Below are positions 16,549 through 25,868 of a DNA stretch of 64,000 nucleotides, piece after piece (positions within the stretch are counted from its first letter, which is position 1; every line of letters begins with the position of its first letter). A program made the translations under genes and the position numbers. Source of the stretch: Paenibacillus hunanensis (GTDB lineage Bacteria; Bacillota; Bacilli; Paenibacillales; Paenibacillaceae). The notes under the pieces are model-generated. The model was not told the DNA's origin and did no database searches. It worked only from the letters and a program-made list of their open reading frames with translations. The stretch is taken from positions 124,001-188,000 of the forward strand of contig NZ_BMMB01000001.1 of NCBI RefSeq assembly GCF_014645615.1, given 5' to 3'.

Positions 16549-17523
16549 ATGGAAACCGGGATGAAGACCGGGTCGGAGTCGCGTCCGCAGACCAAGACGA
16601 CAGCGGCTGGGCGGATGCGGCGCTGGTTTCGACGGTTGTATACGCAGCGGCATCTACAGGTCATGGCGCTACTAGGTGTCGTCTGGATGCTCATTTTTAA
16701 CTATATTCCGATGTACGGAATCGTGATTGCATTCAAGGAATTTAATATTGTTGATAGCATCGGAGCTGCACCATGGGTGGGGCTGGAGCATTTTCGAGCC
16801 TTTATGGAGGATGAGAATTTAAGGGACGTTATTCGGAATACGCTAGGCATTAGCTTGATCAAGCTATTTATCGGGTTCCCATTGCCAATTCTATTCGCCC
16901 TATTCCTGAACGAGATTCGTTCAGTCCGCTTCAAAAAGTCCGTCCAAACGATCTCGTATTTACCCCATTTTCTATCCTGGGTCATTCTGGGTGGCATTTT
17001 GACCACATGGCTCGCCGATGTCGGTGTGATCAACCAGATTTTGTTAGCCCTACATCTGATCGACCAGCCGATCTCGTATCTCGCAGAGCCGCAATACTTC
17101 TGGGCCATCGTCATCATTTCAGACATCTGGAAGGAGCTTGGCTGGTCAGCGATCATTTATCTGGCAGCGATGGCGAGTGTATCGCCGGAAATGTACGAAG
17201 CTGCAACGATCGATGGCGCTGGACGTTTCCAGAAAATGTGGTACATCACCCTGCCAGGTATCCAGAGCACGATCGCGATCCTGTTCATTCTGGCGGTCAG
17301 CGGTGTACTCAATTCCAACTTCGACCAGATTCTCGTGCTGCGCAATTCACTCAATGAGAGCGCAAGTAATGTGATCGATATCTACGTGTACCAGACGGGT
17401 CTATTGTCTGGACGGTTCTCGTATTCAACAGCGATCGGTCTGATCAAATCAGTGATTGCGTTGATTCTGCTCCTTATCGCGAATCAGGTGACCAAGCGGT
17501 TGAATAATACATCACTGTTTTAG
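16549..17523 (+). CDS. Carbohydrate ABC importer permease, LplB-type
   Basis: 324 aa with six TM segments. The start of the membrane domain (VWMLIFNYIPMYGIVIAFKE) and the EAA loop (YEAATIDGAGRFQKMWYITLPG, about residues 218-239) are hallmarks of LplB/YteP permeases, which import oligosaccharides from plant or microbial polysaccharides. The second permease begins 207 bp downstream and the binding protein follows, an order (permease, permease, binding protein) less common than binding protein first. Controlled by the cre site and probably an AraC-type activator. No glycosidase is adjacent, so the substrate is unknown. Confidence 0.92.
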   Translation: METGMKTGSESRPQTKTTAAGRMRRWFRRLYTQRHLQVMALLGVVWMLIFNYIPMYGIVIAFKEFNIVDSIGAAPWVGLEHFRAFMEDENLRDVIRNTLGISLIKLFIGFPLPILFALFLNEIRSVRFKKSVQTISYLPHFLSWVILGGILTTWLADVGVINQILLALHLIDQPISYLAEPQYFWAIVIISDIWKELGWSAIIYLAAMASVSPEMYEAATIDGAGRFQKMWYITLPGIQSTIAILFILAVSGVLNSNFDQILVLRNSLNESASNVIDIYVYQTGLLSGRFSYSTAIGLIKSVIALILLLIANQVTKRLNNTSLF

Positions 17524-17730
17524 ATGAGTAGCCTGCAAGATGAGGACAGAATGTATGTCTAGCTTAGCAAATCTAGCTTAACAAAAGAGATGTATACGAA
17601 ACGTACAAAAGAAATGGTTATGAAGCTTAGACCAAAACGGTAACCTAGCTCAAATTAGATAATAGAAGCGAAGGATATATGAAGGATATATACAGAGAGT
17701 TTGATTGAAAAATGAAAGGAGTGTACCCCT

Positions 17731-18618
17731 ATGCTAACCTCATCCCGCCGTACCCGCGGTGAAATGATATTCGATATCGGCAATACGATCTTTATGATCT
17801 TCATCTGCTTCGTCACGATCTACCCGATCTGGTATGTACTGGTCAATGCATTTAACGAAGGTACAGATGCGATGCGCGGTGGCATTTACTGGTGGCCGCG
17901 GATGTTCAGTCTGGAGAGCTTCAAGGCGGTATTCCAGAGCGAAGGCATTATGCAGGCAATGTGGATTACGGTCGCCAAGACGATTATCGGTACATTCATT
18001 CATGTACTGTTCACCGCGATGGTCGCCTATGCGCTATCTCGACGTGATCTGATTGGGGGTAAGCTGTACATTTGGATCGGCACGATCACGCTGTTTTTCA
18101 GCGGTGGCTTAATTCCAACCTTCCTGCTGATGAAGGATTTGCAGCTGCTTGATAATTTTATGGTGTACATTATTCCAGCGATGTTCAGCTTTTTCGATCT
18201 GATTATCTTTATGACCTTTTTCCGTGAAATTCCAGATGGACTGGAAGAGGCGGCACGTATCGATGGAGCGAATGACTGGTCGATTTTCCTGCGAGTCGTG
18301 CTTCCGGTATCGATGCCTGTTGTCGCTACGATTGGATTGTTTCACGGTGTATACCAGTGGAACGATTATTTCACAGGTATGATCTATATGAACGACACGT
18401 CGCTACAGCCAATTCAGACGTATCTGTATCGGGTCGTGGCAGAATCCAGCTCGAATCAGATGCTGGCAGCCGTGCCGGGCGGCATTACGCGCTCCGTCAC
18501 CTCGCAATCGATCAAACTGGCGACGATGGTCGTTACGACGATGCCAATTGTATTTGTATATCCGTTCTTGCAGAAGTATTTTGTAAAAGGGATGATGATC
18601 GGTTCGATCAAGGGCTGA
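17731..18618 (+). CDS. Carbohydrate ABC importer permease, YtcP/LplC-type
   Basis: 295 aa, six TM segments. IYPIWYVLVNAFNEG near the N-terminus, TLFFSGGLIPTFLLM in the middle and the EAA loop (LEEAARIDGANDWSIFLRVVLP) identify the LplC/YtcP partner of LplB-type permeases. The C-terminus FVYPFLQKYFVKGMMIGSIKG is typical. ATG at 17731 follows GGAG. It forms the translocation channel with the preceding gene product; the ATPase is expected to be a shared MsmX-like protein encoded elsewhere. Confidence 0.92.
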   Translation: MLTSSRRTRGEMIFDIGNTIFMIFICFVTIYPIWYVLVNAFNEGTDAMRGGIYWWPRMFSLESFKAVFQSEGIMQAMWITVAKTIIGTFIHVLFTAMVAYALSRRDLIGGKLYIWIGTITLFFSGGLIPTFLLMKDLQLLDNFMVYIIPAMFSFFDLIIFMTFFREIPDGLEEAARIDGANDWSIFLRVVLPVSMPVVATIGLFHGVYQWNDYFTGMIYMNDTSLQPIQTYLYRVVAESSSNQMLAAVPGGITRSVTSQSIKLATMVVTTMPIVFVYPFLQKYFVKGMMIGSIKG

Positions 18619-18832
18619 CATCACGTTCTAGCTTATTTTCTATCGTGAGCAGGCTGATTAGTAGAATGAGTTATACCCAGCTGTAAAGGAATAGAGTCTA
18701 CTTATTATGGCATCGGTTTGGATCATTATGAAATAAAATGTACAAGCTGTGTTCGTGTAGTATCCAATTGATACAGTAAGCTCAAAAGCGCCTACCTTTA
18801 AACAAACCTTAATTTTGAAAGGGGTTATATTC

Positions 18833-20521
18833 ATGCGCAATACCGATCCGAAAATGACCAAGCGCTCTACACGCTCCTGGCGCAAGCCAGCCATTGCCGC
18901 GCTGATGGCGGGACTACTCACGCTGACGACAGCGTGCTCCTATTTTGGTGGGGGTAGCAAGAGTGCCAATGAGAACCAGACACCGGTCAAGCAGGCATCT
19001 GCCAATGAACCGGGCTGGAAGGCAGACACCTCGCCGATTACATTTGACTGGTATATGAACTTTTCATGGTACACCGGCACCGACTGGGGCAAGGATATTA
19101 CGAGCCAATACGTAACGAAGAAGACGGGCGTGAAGGTCAACTTTATCGTCCCAGCAGGGAATGAGAACGAGAAGCTGAACACGATGATCGCGTCCGGTAA
19201 GCTGCCCGACTTTATTACACTCGCATGGGGCGAGGATGCAGTGAAGAAGATGATGGAAGGGAAGCTGGTACTGCCGCTAAATGAGCTGGCAGATCAGTAT
19301 GATCCATATTTCTTCAAGGTGACTGATCCTGCGAAGCTGGCATGGTATACCCAGCCAGACGGCAATGTATATGGCTATCCGAACGCGTCATCTTCACCAG
19401 CTGACTTCAAAAAATACGGCGAAAACTATGTGTCCAACCAGGTATTTGTTGTACGTAAGGACATGTACGAAGCGCTCGGCAAGCCAGACATGCGGACACC
19501 GGAAGGCTTCCTGAAAGCACTGGAAATGGCAAAAGAAAAGTATCCACAGGTGAACGGGCAGCCGCTCATTCCGCTCGGTCTGCACGAGTTTACCGAGAAT
19601 GGCAACTACTCACTGGAAAGCTATTTGCAAAATTTCCTCAATGTACCGATGGAAAAGGACGGCAAGCTGTATGACCGCTCTACCGACCCGGAATATGTAA
19701 AATGGCTCAAAACGCTGCGTCAGGCGAACCAGGAAGGGCTATTAGCAAAGGATATTTTCATCGACAAGCGCGCACAGATGGAGGAGAAAATTTCACAGGG
19801 ACGTTATTTTGCAATGCTGTATCAGCGGAGTGACTTTGGTACACAGCAAAATGCACTGTACGCAAAGGACCCGAATTCCGTCTACATCGCAGTCGATGGC
19901 CCATCTAACGAGAAGATGGACCCACCTGTATTGAGTGGCCCGGGCATCTCTGGCTGGACGCTAACACTGATCTCCAAAGACGTGAAGGACAAAGCACGCG
20001 CTATTCGTTTCCTCGAATACATTATTAGCGAAGAAGGACAGCGCGATCTGTACATGGGTGAGCCAGGCGTAACCTACGATATGGTGAACAACAAGCCTGT
20101 GTTCAAGCCAGAAGTGCTCAAGCTGCTTAATAGTGATCGTTCTGCCTTCGATACCCAGTATGGTGCTTCCCACAAATACTGGATGGAGATGGATACCAAC
20201 ATCACCGACCAGTGGAAGCCAGAAAGTGTCGAGCCATTCAAGCAAATGGAAGACTGGACAAAGGGCAAAACGGTGAGCCGCTCCGAATTTGACCAGCTCG
20301 ATCCAACTGGCAATTCACCAGAAGGCATCATCAATACGAAGATCGAACAGCTATGGGGCAAAACACTGCCACAGCTGCTGCTCGCTTCATCGGATAGTGA
20401 GTTTGACCAGATTTTCCAGAATTACCTGACCAAGCGCGATGAATACGGCTTTGATAAAGTCCAGGCGTACCGCCAGGCAGAGTATGAGAAGAATGTGGAA
20501 AAGCTGAAAGGCGATCAATAA
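18833..20521 (+). CDS. Carbohydrate ABC importer, extracellular binding lipoprotein (LplA-type)
   Basis: 562 aa from the ATG at 18833 (AAAGGGG upstream; an in-frame TTG at 18815 is rejected). Signal peptide with lipobox LTTAC (Cys35), preceded by a basic N-region. Family-1 extracellular binding protein of the large (about 550 aa) LplA class: WYMNFSWYTGTDWGKDI, LPDFITLAWGEDAVKKMMEG and GISGWTLTLISKDVKD. Such proteins deliver oligosaccharides to LplB/LplC permeases, which precede it here. The terminator at 20573-20619 ends the operon. Confidence 0.92.
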   Translation: MRNTDPKMTKRSTRSWRKPAIAALMAGLLTLTTACSYFGGGSKSANENQTPVKQASANEPGWKADTSPITFDWYMNFSWYTGTDWGKDITSQYVTKKTGVKVNFIVPAGNENEKLNTMIASGKLPDFITLAWGEDAVKKMMEGKLVLPLNELADQYDPYFFKVTDPAKLAWYTQPDGNVYGYPNASSSPADFKKYGENYVSNQVFVVRKDMYEALGKPDMRTPEGFLKALEMAKEKYPQVNGQPLIPLGLHEFTENGNYSLESYLQNFLNVPMEKDGKLYDRSTDPEYVKWLKTLRQANQEGLLAKDIFIDKRAQMEEKISQGRYFAMLYQRSDFGTQQNALYAKDPNSVYIAVDGPSNEKMDPPVLSGPGISGWTLTLISKDVKDKARAIRFLEYIISEEGQRDLYMGEPGVTYDMVNNKPVFKPEVLKLLNSDRSAFDTQYGASHKYWMEMDTNITDQWKPESVEPFKQMEDWTKGKTVSRSEFDQLDPTGNSPEGIINTKIEQLWGKTLPQLLLASSDSEFDQIFQNYLTKRDEYGFDKVQAYRQAEYEKNVEKLKGDQ

Positions 20522-20883
20522 TTGTCCTTCGTTAAATAGTGCGGAACGATAATAAAGAAACGATGTACGTCAAAAAGCAACCCTGCCGACTCCAATTCTA
20601 GGTCAGCAGGGTTGCTTTTATTAGTTATTGATATTGTTGCGCGGTTGTTCGCCATACGCGCGATGACACGTAAAGGCGTTGCGTTCATTGTTGTTCATTT
20701 CGTAGCACAGAACGACTCACATTGTACAAAGACACATATTGCAACATCACACTTAGCATACTGTTTTATACAAAGTCTTCAATACAACTCCATTCCAGCT
20801 AGCATGACTCCAATGAAACTACATTGCGTTTCATAATTCTCTTACTTCAACCAATCTCATAGCCACTACACCTTCACCGCAGC
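20522..20883. other. Convergent intergenic region
   Basis: Contains the terminator of the preceding operon (20573-20619). The remaining 260 bases hold no supported gene, and no separate terminator was found for the minus-strand reductase gene. Confidence 0.5.
20573..20622 (+). terminator. Rho-independent terminator
   Basis: AAAAGCAACCCTGC pairs with GCAGGGTTGCTTTT, with an inner GAC/GTC, followed by ATT. The A-run on the other side makes it potentially bidirectional. Confidence 0.85.
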
Positions 20884-21924
20884 TTACTTCACCGTTTCCG
20901 TCTCAATCAACTGTGCAAACAGCCGAATATTCTCCTCAAACGTTGGCACACCCTGACGAGCCTCCGCTTCCTGTACCAGCTTCACGACCAGATCATTAAA
21001 CGGCGTTGCAATCCCCGTACCGACAGCATGCTGTGGCACTACACCATTAATATATTGAATCTCTGTTTTGCGTTGTTTCTCCAGATCCTGTAGCATGCTC
21101 GCTTTGAGCAGGCGAGAAGGCTCCATCATCGTGCGGAAAGTACGCACACGTTCAGGAATATCCGCAGCGCTATGCAGTTCCAGAGAAGCGATATCGAAGC
21201 CGCTCATCGTTGCAAACTGGATTCCGTTAGCATGACCGACCTTGATCGTCTCATCCGCAATATGCACGGCGCTCACAATGCCGACCTCATCATCCAGAAT
21301 ATGTCCATATTCGCCATTCAATGCAGCAGATAGTCCGCTAAATGCGTTGTTGATCAATAGCTTCGACCATTTGGTGCCGACCAGATTGTCAGATACATGG
21401 GTGCCGCCGACATGATCAAGCACGGTTTTGATCTGCTCAATGCGTTCGGTCATTTCACCGTTCAGCTCACCAATTTGGAAGGCGTATTTTTTAAACTGGG
21501 TATATTCTGTAGTCAGCTGGGATACGCCCGGTTCAATAAAGGTAGCGCCGAATTCGACTGAGCCTGCAATGACGCGATGCTCACCAACCACATCGGCTAC
21601 ACTTTGCTCCGGTATACCGTTTTGCAGGGAGCAGACGACACTGTCCTCATGCAGGAACGGAAGTAGCTCCTCCAGTACAGCTCGATTATATAATTGTTTG
21701 GTCAGCAGCAGTACCAGATCGTAGGTGCCGGATTTTTGCTGAGGCGTGATTGCTTTAACAGGTGCGGTAAATTCAGTCGTACCAACAACCTTTGCGCCCT
21801 TTTCATTCAGTGCCTGCACATGTGCTTCATACGTATCGATTAATTCAACATCCATACCGCCGTCGCTCAGATAAGCGCCGACGATCGTTCCAAGTGAGCC
21901 TGCTCCTAAAATTGCAATTCTCAT
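20884..21924 (-). CDS. Ketopantoate reductase-family oxidoreductase
   Basis: 346 aa. The N-terminal Rossmann motif ILGAGSLGTIVGAYL binds NADP(H). The C-terminal all-helical ApbA_C domain has the conserved Lys in GTKWSKLLINNAFSG (about residue 175). True PanE reduces 2-dehydropantoate to pantoate. This protein is longer than typical PanE (about 300 aa) and is paired with an acetoacetate decarboxylase-like gene under a LysR regulator, so a different 2-oxo or 3-oxo acid is plausible. ATG at 21924 follows AAGGAGG. The decarboxylase gene ends 130 bp upstream on the same strand. Confidence 0.82.
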   Translation of the reverse strand: MRIAILGAGSLGTIVGAYLSDGGMDVELIDTYEAHVQALNEKGAKVVGTTEFTAPVKAITPQQKSGTYDLVLLLTKQLYNRAVLEELLPFLHEDSVVCSLQNGIPEQSVADVVGEHRVIAGSVEFGATFIEPGVSQLTTEYTQFKKYAFQIGELNGEMTERIEQIKTVLDHVGGTHVSDNLVGTKWSKLLINNAFSGLSAALNGEYGHILDDEVGIVSAVHIADETIKVGHANGIQFATMSGFDIASLELHSAADIPERVRTFRTMMEPSRLLKASMLQDLEKQRKTEIQYINGVVPQHAVGTGIATPFNDLVVKLVQEAEARQGVPTFEENIRLFAQLIETETVK

Positions 21925-22054
21925 GATGATTGCCTCCTTATAATGGTGCTGAGTCTACAGGGTGCTGCTTTCATTCTCTATTTGTATTGCTGTTCCGTCT
22001 GATTCTGATTGTTCTAATCGGATTTTTCTAACCTGTTTGTTTGGCTGTAACCCG

Positions 22055-22801
22055 TTATTTTTGCTCCAAATAGTTATATACCGGTGTTGCCGGGCTAAGT
22101 GTAAGATCGGTTAAAATATGCGAAGCGGATACGATCTCACGTACAGGCAGATCAGCAAGCGGTGCGAGTGCATGCTCGAACAATTGCAGACGTGCCGGGC
22201 CAGACCATGCGCCCTTGACTGTAATATCTGTAATCTGTGTACGAACCAGATCGCATAGACGCAGATTGCCTTCATAATCGGTTGCCAGCTTGAGCATAAA
22301 GGTGGGACGGCAGATTTCCTGTTTGGCCTGCTCCTTGTCCATTTCAAAATGCTTGAAGCCCATCGTTGCAGTCGCTACCCGCAGACTACCATAGTCGAGC
22401 GTGCCGACGAGTGTATCGGAATCGATATACAGCTTGGGTGCGCCCCATTTTTTCGGATAGGCGGTTAGCTCACGACCGCTGGCGATCGCTGGGAAGTTAT
22501 CGACATACATCGAATGCACATAGTCGCCGTCCTCGCCGTTGAACTGAACCGGAATCACCTGACCGGCTTCAGTATAGGCACCCAGACCGGATACATCCGG
22601 CATCCACATCACTTCGAATTTGACGAGCGGGTCTTTAATTTCCAGTGGCTCTGGTACAGCAGCACGCAGCGCCTCCATATCGGTGCGATAAATAATATTT
22701 AAGTATTCACGATTGACAAATTTGTACGTTGGAACAGGATAAGCTGGTGCAGTGAGTGGTGTGTTAAAATTTTGGAACGTATTGTTAATATCGATCTTCA
22801 T
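22055..22801 (-). CDS. Acetoacetate decarboxylase-family protein
   Basis: 248 aa from the ATG at 22801; a TTG two codons upstream at 22807 is better spaced from AAAGGA, so the start is uncertain by two residues. The catalytic Schiff-base Lys lies in GRELTAYPKKWGAPKL (K117 or K118). Authentic enzymes convert acetoacetate to acetone and CO2; many family members act on other 3-oxo acids. First gene of an apparent operon with the reductase, divergent from a LysR regulator. The pathway is not evident. Confidence 0.85.
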   Translation of the reverse strand: MKIDINNTFQNFNTPLTAPAYPVPTYKFVNREYLNIIYRTDMEALRAAVPEPLEIKDPLVKFEVMWMPDVSGLGAYTEAGQVIPVQFNGEDGDYVHSMYVDNFPAIASGRELTAYPKKWGAPKLYIDSDTLVGTLDYGSLRVATATMGFKHFEMDKEQAKQEICRPTFMLKLATDYEGNLRLCDLVRTQITDITVKGAWSGPARLQLFEHALAPLADLPVREIVSASHILTDLTLSPATPVYNYLEQK

Positions 22802-22891
22802 AATCAAACCATTCCTTTCACTGATCCGTATTCTGCCGTAGCAGTTTGATTTCTATAGCTTTATTTTACGTCTTTATTTACATATATTCCA

Positions 22892-22907
22892 ATACATCAT
22901 AAAGTAT
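22892..22907. promoter_or_regulatory. Candidate LysR-type operator
   Basis: The inverted repeat ATAC-N8-GTAT lies midway between the divergent decarboxylase-like and LysR genes. It resembles, but does not exactly meet, the T-N11-A core of LysR sites. Confidence 0.3.
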
Positions 22908-22945
22908 ATATACATTTACTGTGATAAATGAGAGGGGCATGAAGA

Positions 22946-23833
22946 ATGGAGCTACTTCAACTGAAATATTTTCAAACGGTCGCCTATACAGAGCATATGT
23001 CCAGGGCTGCCAAGCAGCTGCATATTGCGCAGCCTTCCTTGAGTCTAACGATTAAAAGGCTGGAGGATGAGCTGGGGACAGAGCTATTCATTCGCAGGGG
23101 GCGCAATATTCAACTAAGTGCGTCCGGTCAGATTTTACTCAAGCATGTGAACCGAATTTTTATCGAGCTGGATAATGCCGAGCGTGAGATTCAAGCGCAG
23201 GAGCAGCTTCAGGCGAATACGATCCGAATTTCCATTTCAAATCCACGGTTTTTATCTCGACTGATCACACAATATATTCAGCGTTATCCGGATGCCAAGG
23301 TGCATCAGGGGATTAAAATGCGCAATGAGATGATTGCCAGTCTCAAGCAGGGGGATATCGATCTGGGTATTGCCAGTCGTCATACAGAAGACGAGGAGAT
23401 TGAGAGCCATCTATTAATCGATGAGGATATTGTGCTGGTGCTGCCAGTGAATCATCGGTATGCGAAGGAGCAGGAGCTATCGTTATCCGAGGTAGCGCAG
23501 GAGCCGTTTATTTCGCTGGCGGATAATCGCGAATACAGCGAGTTTATTCGAGAGACGTGTGAGCGTGCTGGCTTTGTGCCGAATAGCATTTTCGAGGTGG
23601 ATTCGTATCTGCTGACAGAGATTATTAGTGTGAATCAGGGTATTGCCCTATTGCCTATCTCCGTATGTCGCCAATTCAACCTGCATTATATTCGTATTGC
23701 CGATGTGTCGCCGACCTACTCGGTCAGTCTATTCTGGTTGAAAAATAAGGTGTTATCCGCTTCTGCTGAGAGCCTGCGTGATTTTATTATCGATTACTAT
23801 AAAAAGCACCACCAAATGTTTAAGCTTTCCTAA
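22946..23833 (+). CDS. LysR-family transcriptional regulator
   Basis: 295 aa. N-terminal winged HTH (LQLKYFQTVAYTEHMSRAAK then LHIAQPSLSLTIKRLEDELG) and a C-terminal periplasmic-binding-like effector domain beginning near residue 90. The ATG at 22946 has GAGAGGGG upstream. Divergent from the decarboxylase/reductase operon, which it probably activates in response to a small organic acid. Effector not identifiable. Confidence 0.92.
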   Translation: MELLQLKYFQTVAYTEHMSRAAKQLHIAQPSLSLTIKRLEDELGTELFIRRGRNIQLSASGQILLKHVNRIFIELDNAEREIQAQEQLQANTIRISISNPRFLSRLITQYIQRYPDAKVHQGIKMRNEMIASLKQGDIDLGIASRHTEDEEIESHLLIDEDIVLVLPVNHRYAKEQELSLSEVAQEPFISLADNREYSEFIRETCERAGFVPNSIFEVDSYLLTEIISVNQGIALLPISVCRQFNLHYIRIADVSPTYSVSLFWLKNKVLSASAESLRDFIIDYYKKHHQMFKLS

Positions 23834-23871
23834 AAAATGATCCTCCAATTGCGTTACAATAGAATTGGAAA

Positions 23872-23885
23872 TGTAAGCGTTTATC
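23872..23885 (+). promoter_or_regulatory. cre-like site before YesM gene
   Basis: TGTAAGCGTTTATC keeps the CG core and left half of a cre site but differs in the right half. It lies 24 bp before the TTG start of the kinase gene. Confidence 0.4.
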
Positions 23886-23909
23886 ATTTATGGAAGGGAT
23901 GCTACACAT

Positions 23910-25868
23910 TTGGATCGATTGCACAGCAGGATACGCGGCATGTTCCGACGATTAAACAGTGTACCACTGCAAGGTCGACTGATTGCCGCTTATATTATTG
24001 TTATTTTACTGCCGACCGTAGCCGTCTCGTATTATTCGTACCAGCAGATTAATACAACCTATATTCAGGATACACGGCTGAAAAGTATAGACACGCTGCA
24101 AAATGAAAAGCAGACGATTTTAACCCAGCTGGAGACGATGGAGCGGGCTGCACAGCTCGCGGTATCCGATAAGGCGGTCATTCAGTATTTGACCGAAAAT
24201 CAGGATAAGCCTACCGCGGAGTTGATTGAATTTAACGAAAACTCCTATGCTCGTCTAGCCCAAATCCAGATTAATAATCCGTCGATTCTGCATCTGCGCT
24301 TGTACAGCAATAGCCCGAAAACGTACGAAATCTGGCCGATTATTTTGCAGGAAAGCCGAATTACGGATGCACCCTGGTATGCTCAGGTGCATGGATTAGG
24401 TGATCGGGAGGCATGGTATATGCAGCGTAGCGATCTAGCGCTGGATCGTAATGATAGTAGTCGCCCGTTGGAGCCTGATCCGCCCAAGCTATCACTGCTA
24501 CGCGAGCTGGAGCTGCCGAAGGGGCATCATGCAGGTGTGATTCAGGTGGATATGCGGCTAGCTGATCTAGCACCGCAAACCTTTGGCAAAAGTCAGGAGG
24601 ATAACTCGCGTCTGTTACTGCTCGATGGAGGGGGAGGACATGTAGCGCCTCCGCTAACGGAGGATCGATATACCCGGCTAGCCGAAGAGTTGCTACGTGA
24701 TCCAGCCGCACAGTCCGATGGCGGTTCTGCGCAATATCGTGCAGACGGACAAGCCTATCTGCTAACGAGCATCCCACTTGAGCGTCTGGGCGCACAGCTT
24801 GTACAGGTCGTCTCGCTGGAGAAAATGCTTCAGGATACCGGACGCGCGCGCAATCTGATCATTATCGCCACGGTAGCCTTTATCGTGCTCGTCTCGCTGA
24901 TTACGTATCTCGCCAACTCCATTATTCTCAAAAACCTGCGTAAGCTTACACAGGCAATGAAGCAGATGCGCAAGGGAGAGCTGCCGCCGATGGTACAGGT
25001 GGAGGGCGGTGAAATCGGCGAGCTAGCCTATCATTTTAACCGGATGAGCGGCACGATCAATGAACTGATCGCACAGGCGGTACGCAAGCAAGCATTAATG
25101 AAGGAAGCGGAGCTACGCACGCTGTATAGTCAGATCGATGCCCATTTCCTGTATAACACACTGGAAAATATTAAAATGCTCGCCGAGATCGAGGATCAGC
25201 GTCAAATTTCCGATGCACTCACCTCGCTCGGTGGTATGATGCGCTACAACTTCAAATGGGGCGGCGAATACGTCACACTCAGTCAGGAGCTGCGACATAT
25301 TCGCAATTATATTGAGGTGATGAATATTCGCTTTGATGAGCCTGTGCAGCTACAGGTTGATATCCCAGCCGCCTACAATGAACTGGAGCTACTCAAAATG
25401 TCGCTCCAGCCAATCGTAGAAAATGCGTTCAAGCATGGCTGGAAAGAAGAGCAGGGCGAGCGTCTGCTAAGTATCCGTGTAGAGGATGAGGACGAGCGAA
25501 CGGTGTGCATCATCGTTCAGGATAACGGTTATGGCATGCCGTTGACAGTTATGGAGGAGCTGAATGAACGACTACAGCAGGTATCCGATACTGAGCCAAC
25601 TGAACGTTCAGCTTCATCTTCTACGTCAACGAATAGATTGCCAGTCACCGAGCAGCGAAGCAGCACTTCGGCTGATCCAGTACATGCGTCGCAGCAGAAT
25701 GGCTATGGACTGCTGAACGTACAGCGGCGGATTCGACTGTTTTTCGGTAATGAGTATGGATTATATGTACAGAGCAGTGCAGGGGAAGGGACAGACGTAT
25801 CCTTGCATCTGCCTAAAATCATTCTGGCAGGAGGAGACATCCGGCATGAGACAACTACTGATTATTGA
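23910..25868 (+). CDS. YesM-type sensor histidine kinase
   Basis: 652 aa. TTG start at 23910 with AAGGG upstream. TM1 (about residues 22-43), an extracellular Cache-like sensor (about 45-305), TM2 (about 308-330), HAMP, then a His_kinase domain with QIDAHFLYNTLENIKMLAEI and a HATPase_c domain (KMSLQPIVENAFKHGW, DNGYGMP). The H-box usually reads QINPHFLYNTLE; here Asp-Ala replaces Asn-Pro just before the phospho-His. A Ser/Thr-rich insertion (about residues 560-590) lies inside the ATPase domain. It overlaps the response regulator gene by 23 bp, so the pair is co-translated. Confidence 0.9.
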   Translation: MDRLHSRIRGMFRRLNSVPLQGRLIAAYIIVILLPTVAVSYYSYQQINTTYIQDTRLKSIDTLQNEKQTILTQLETMERAAQLAVSDKAVIQYLTENQDKPTAELIEFNENSYARLAQIQINNPSILHLRLYSNSPKTYEIWPIILQESRITDAPWYAQVHGLGDREAWYMQRSDLALDRNDSSRPLEPDPPKLSLLRELELPKGHHAGVIQVDMRLADLAPQTFGKSQEDNSRLLLLDGGGGHVAPPLTEDRYTRLAEELLRDPAAQSDGGSAQYRADGQAYLLTSIPLERLGAQLVQVVSLEKMLQDTGRARNLIIIATVAFIVLVSLITYLANSIILKNLRKLTQAMKQMRKGELPPMVQVEGGEIGELAYHFNRMSGTINELIAQAVRKQALMKEAELRTLYSQIDAHFLYNTLENIKMLAEIEDQRQISDALTSLGGMMRYNFKWGGEYVTLSQELRHIRNYIEVMNIRFDEPVQLQVDIPAAYNELELLKMSLQPIVENAFKHGWKEEQGERLLSIRVEDEDERTVCIIVQDNGYGMPLTVMEELNERLQQVSDTEPTERSASSSTSTNRLPVTEQRSSTSADPVHASQQNGYGLLNVQRRIRLFFGNEYGLYVQSSAGEGTDVSLHLPKIILAGGDIRHETTTDY

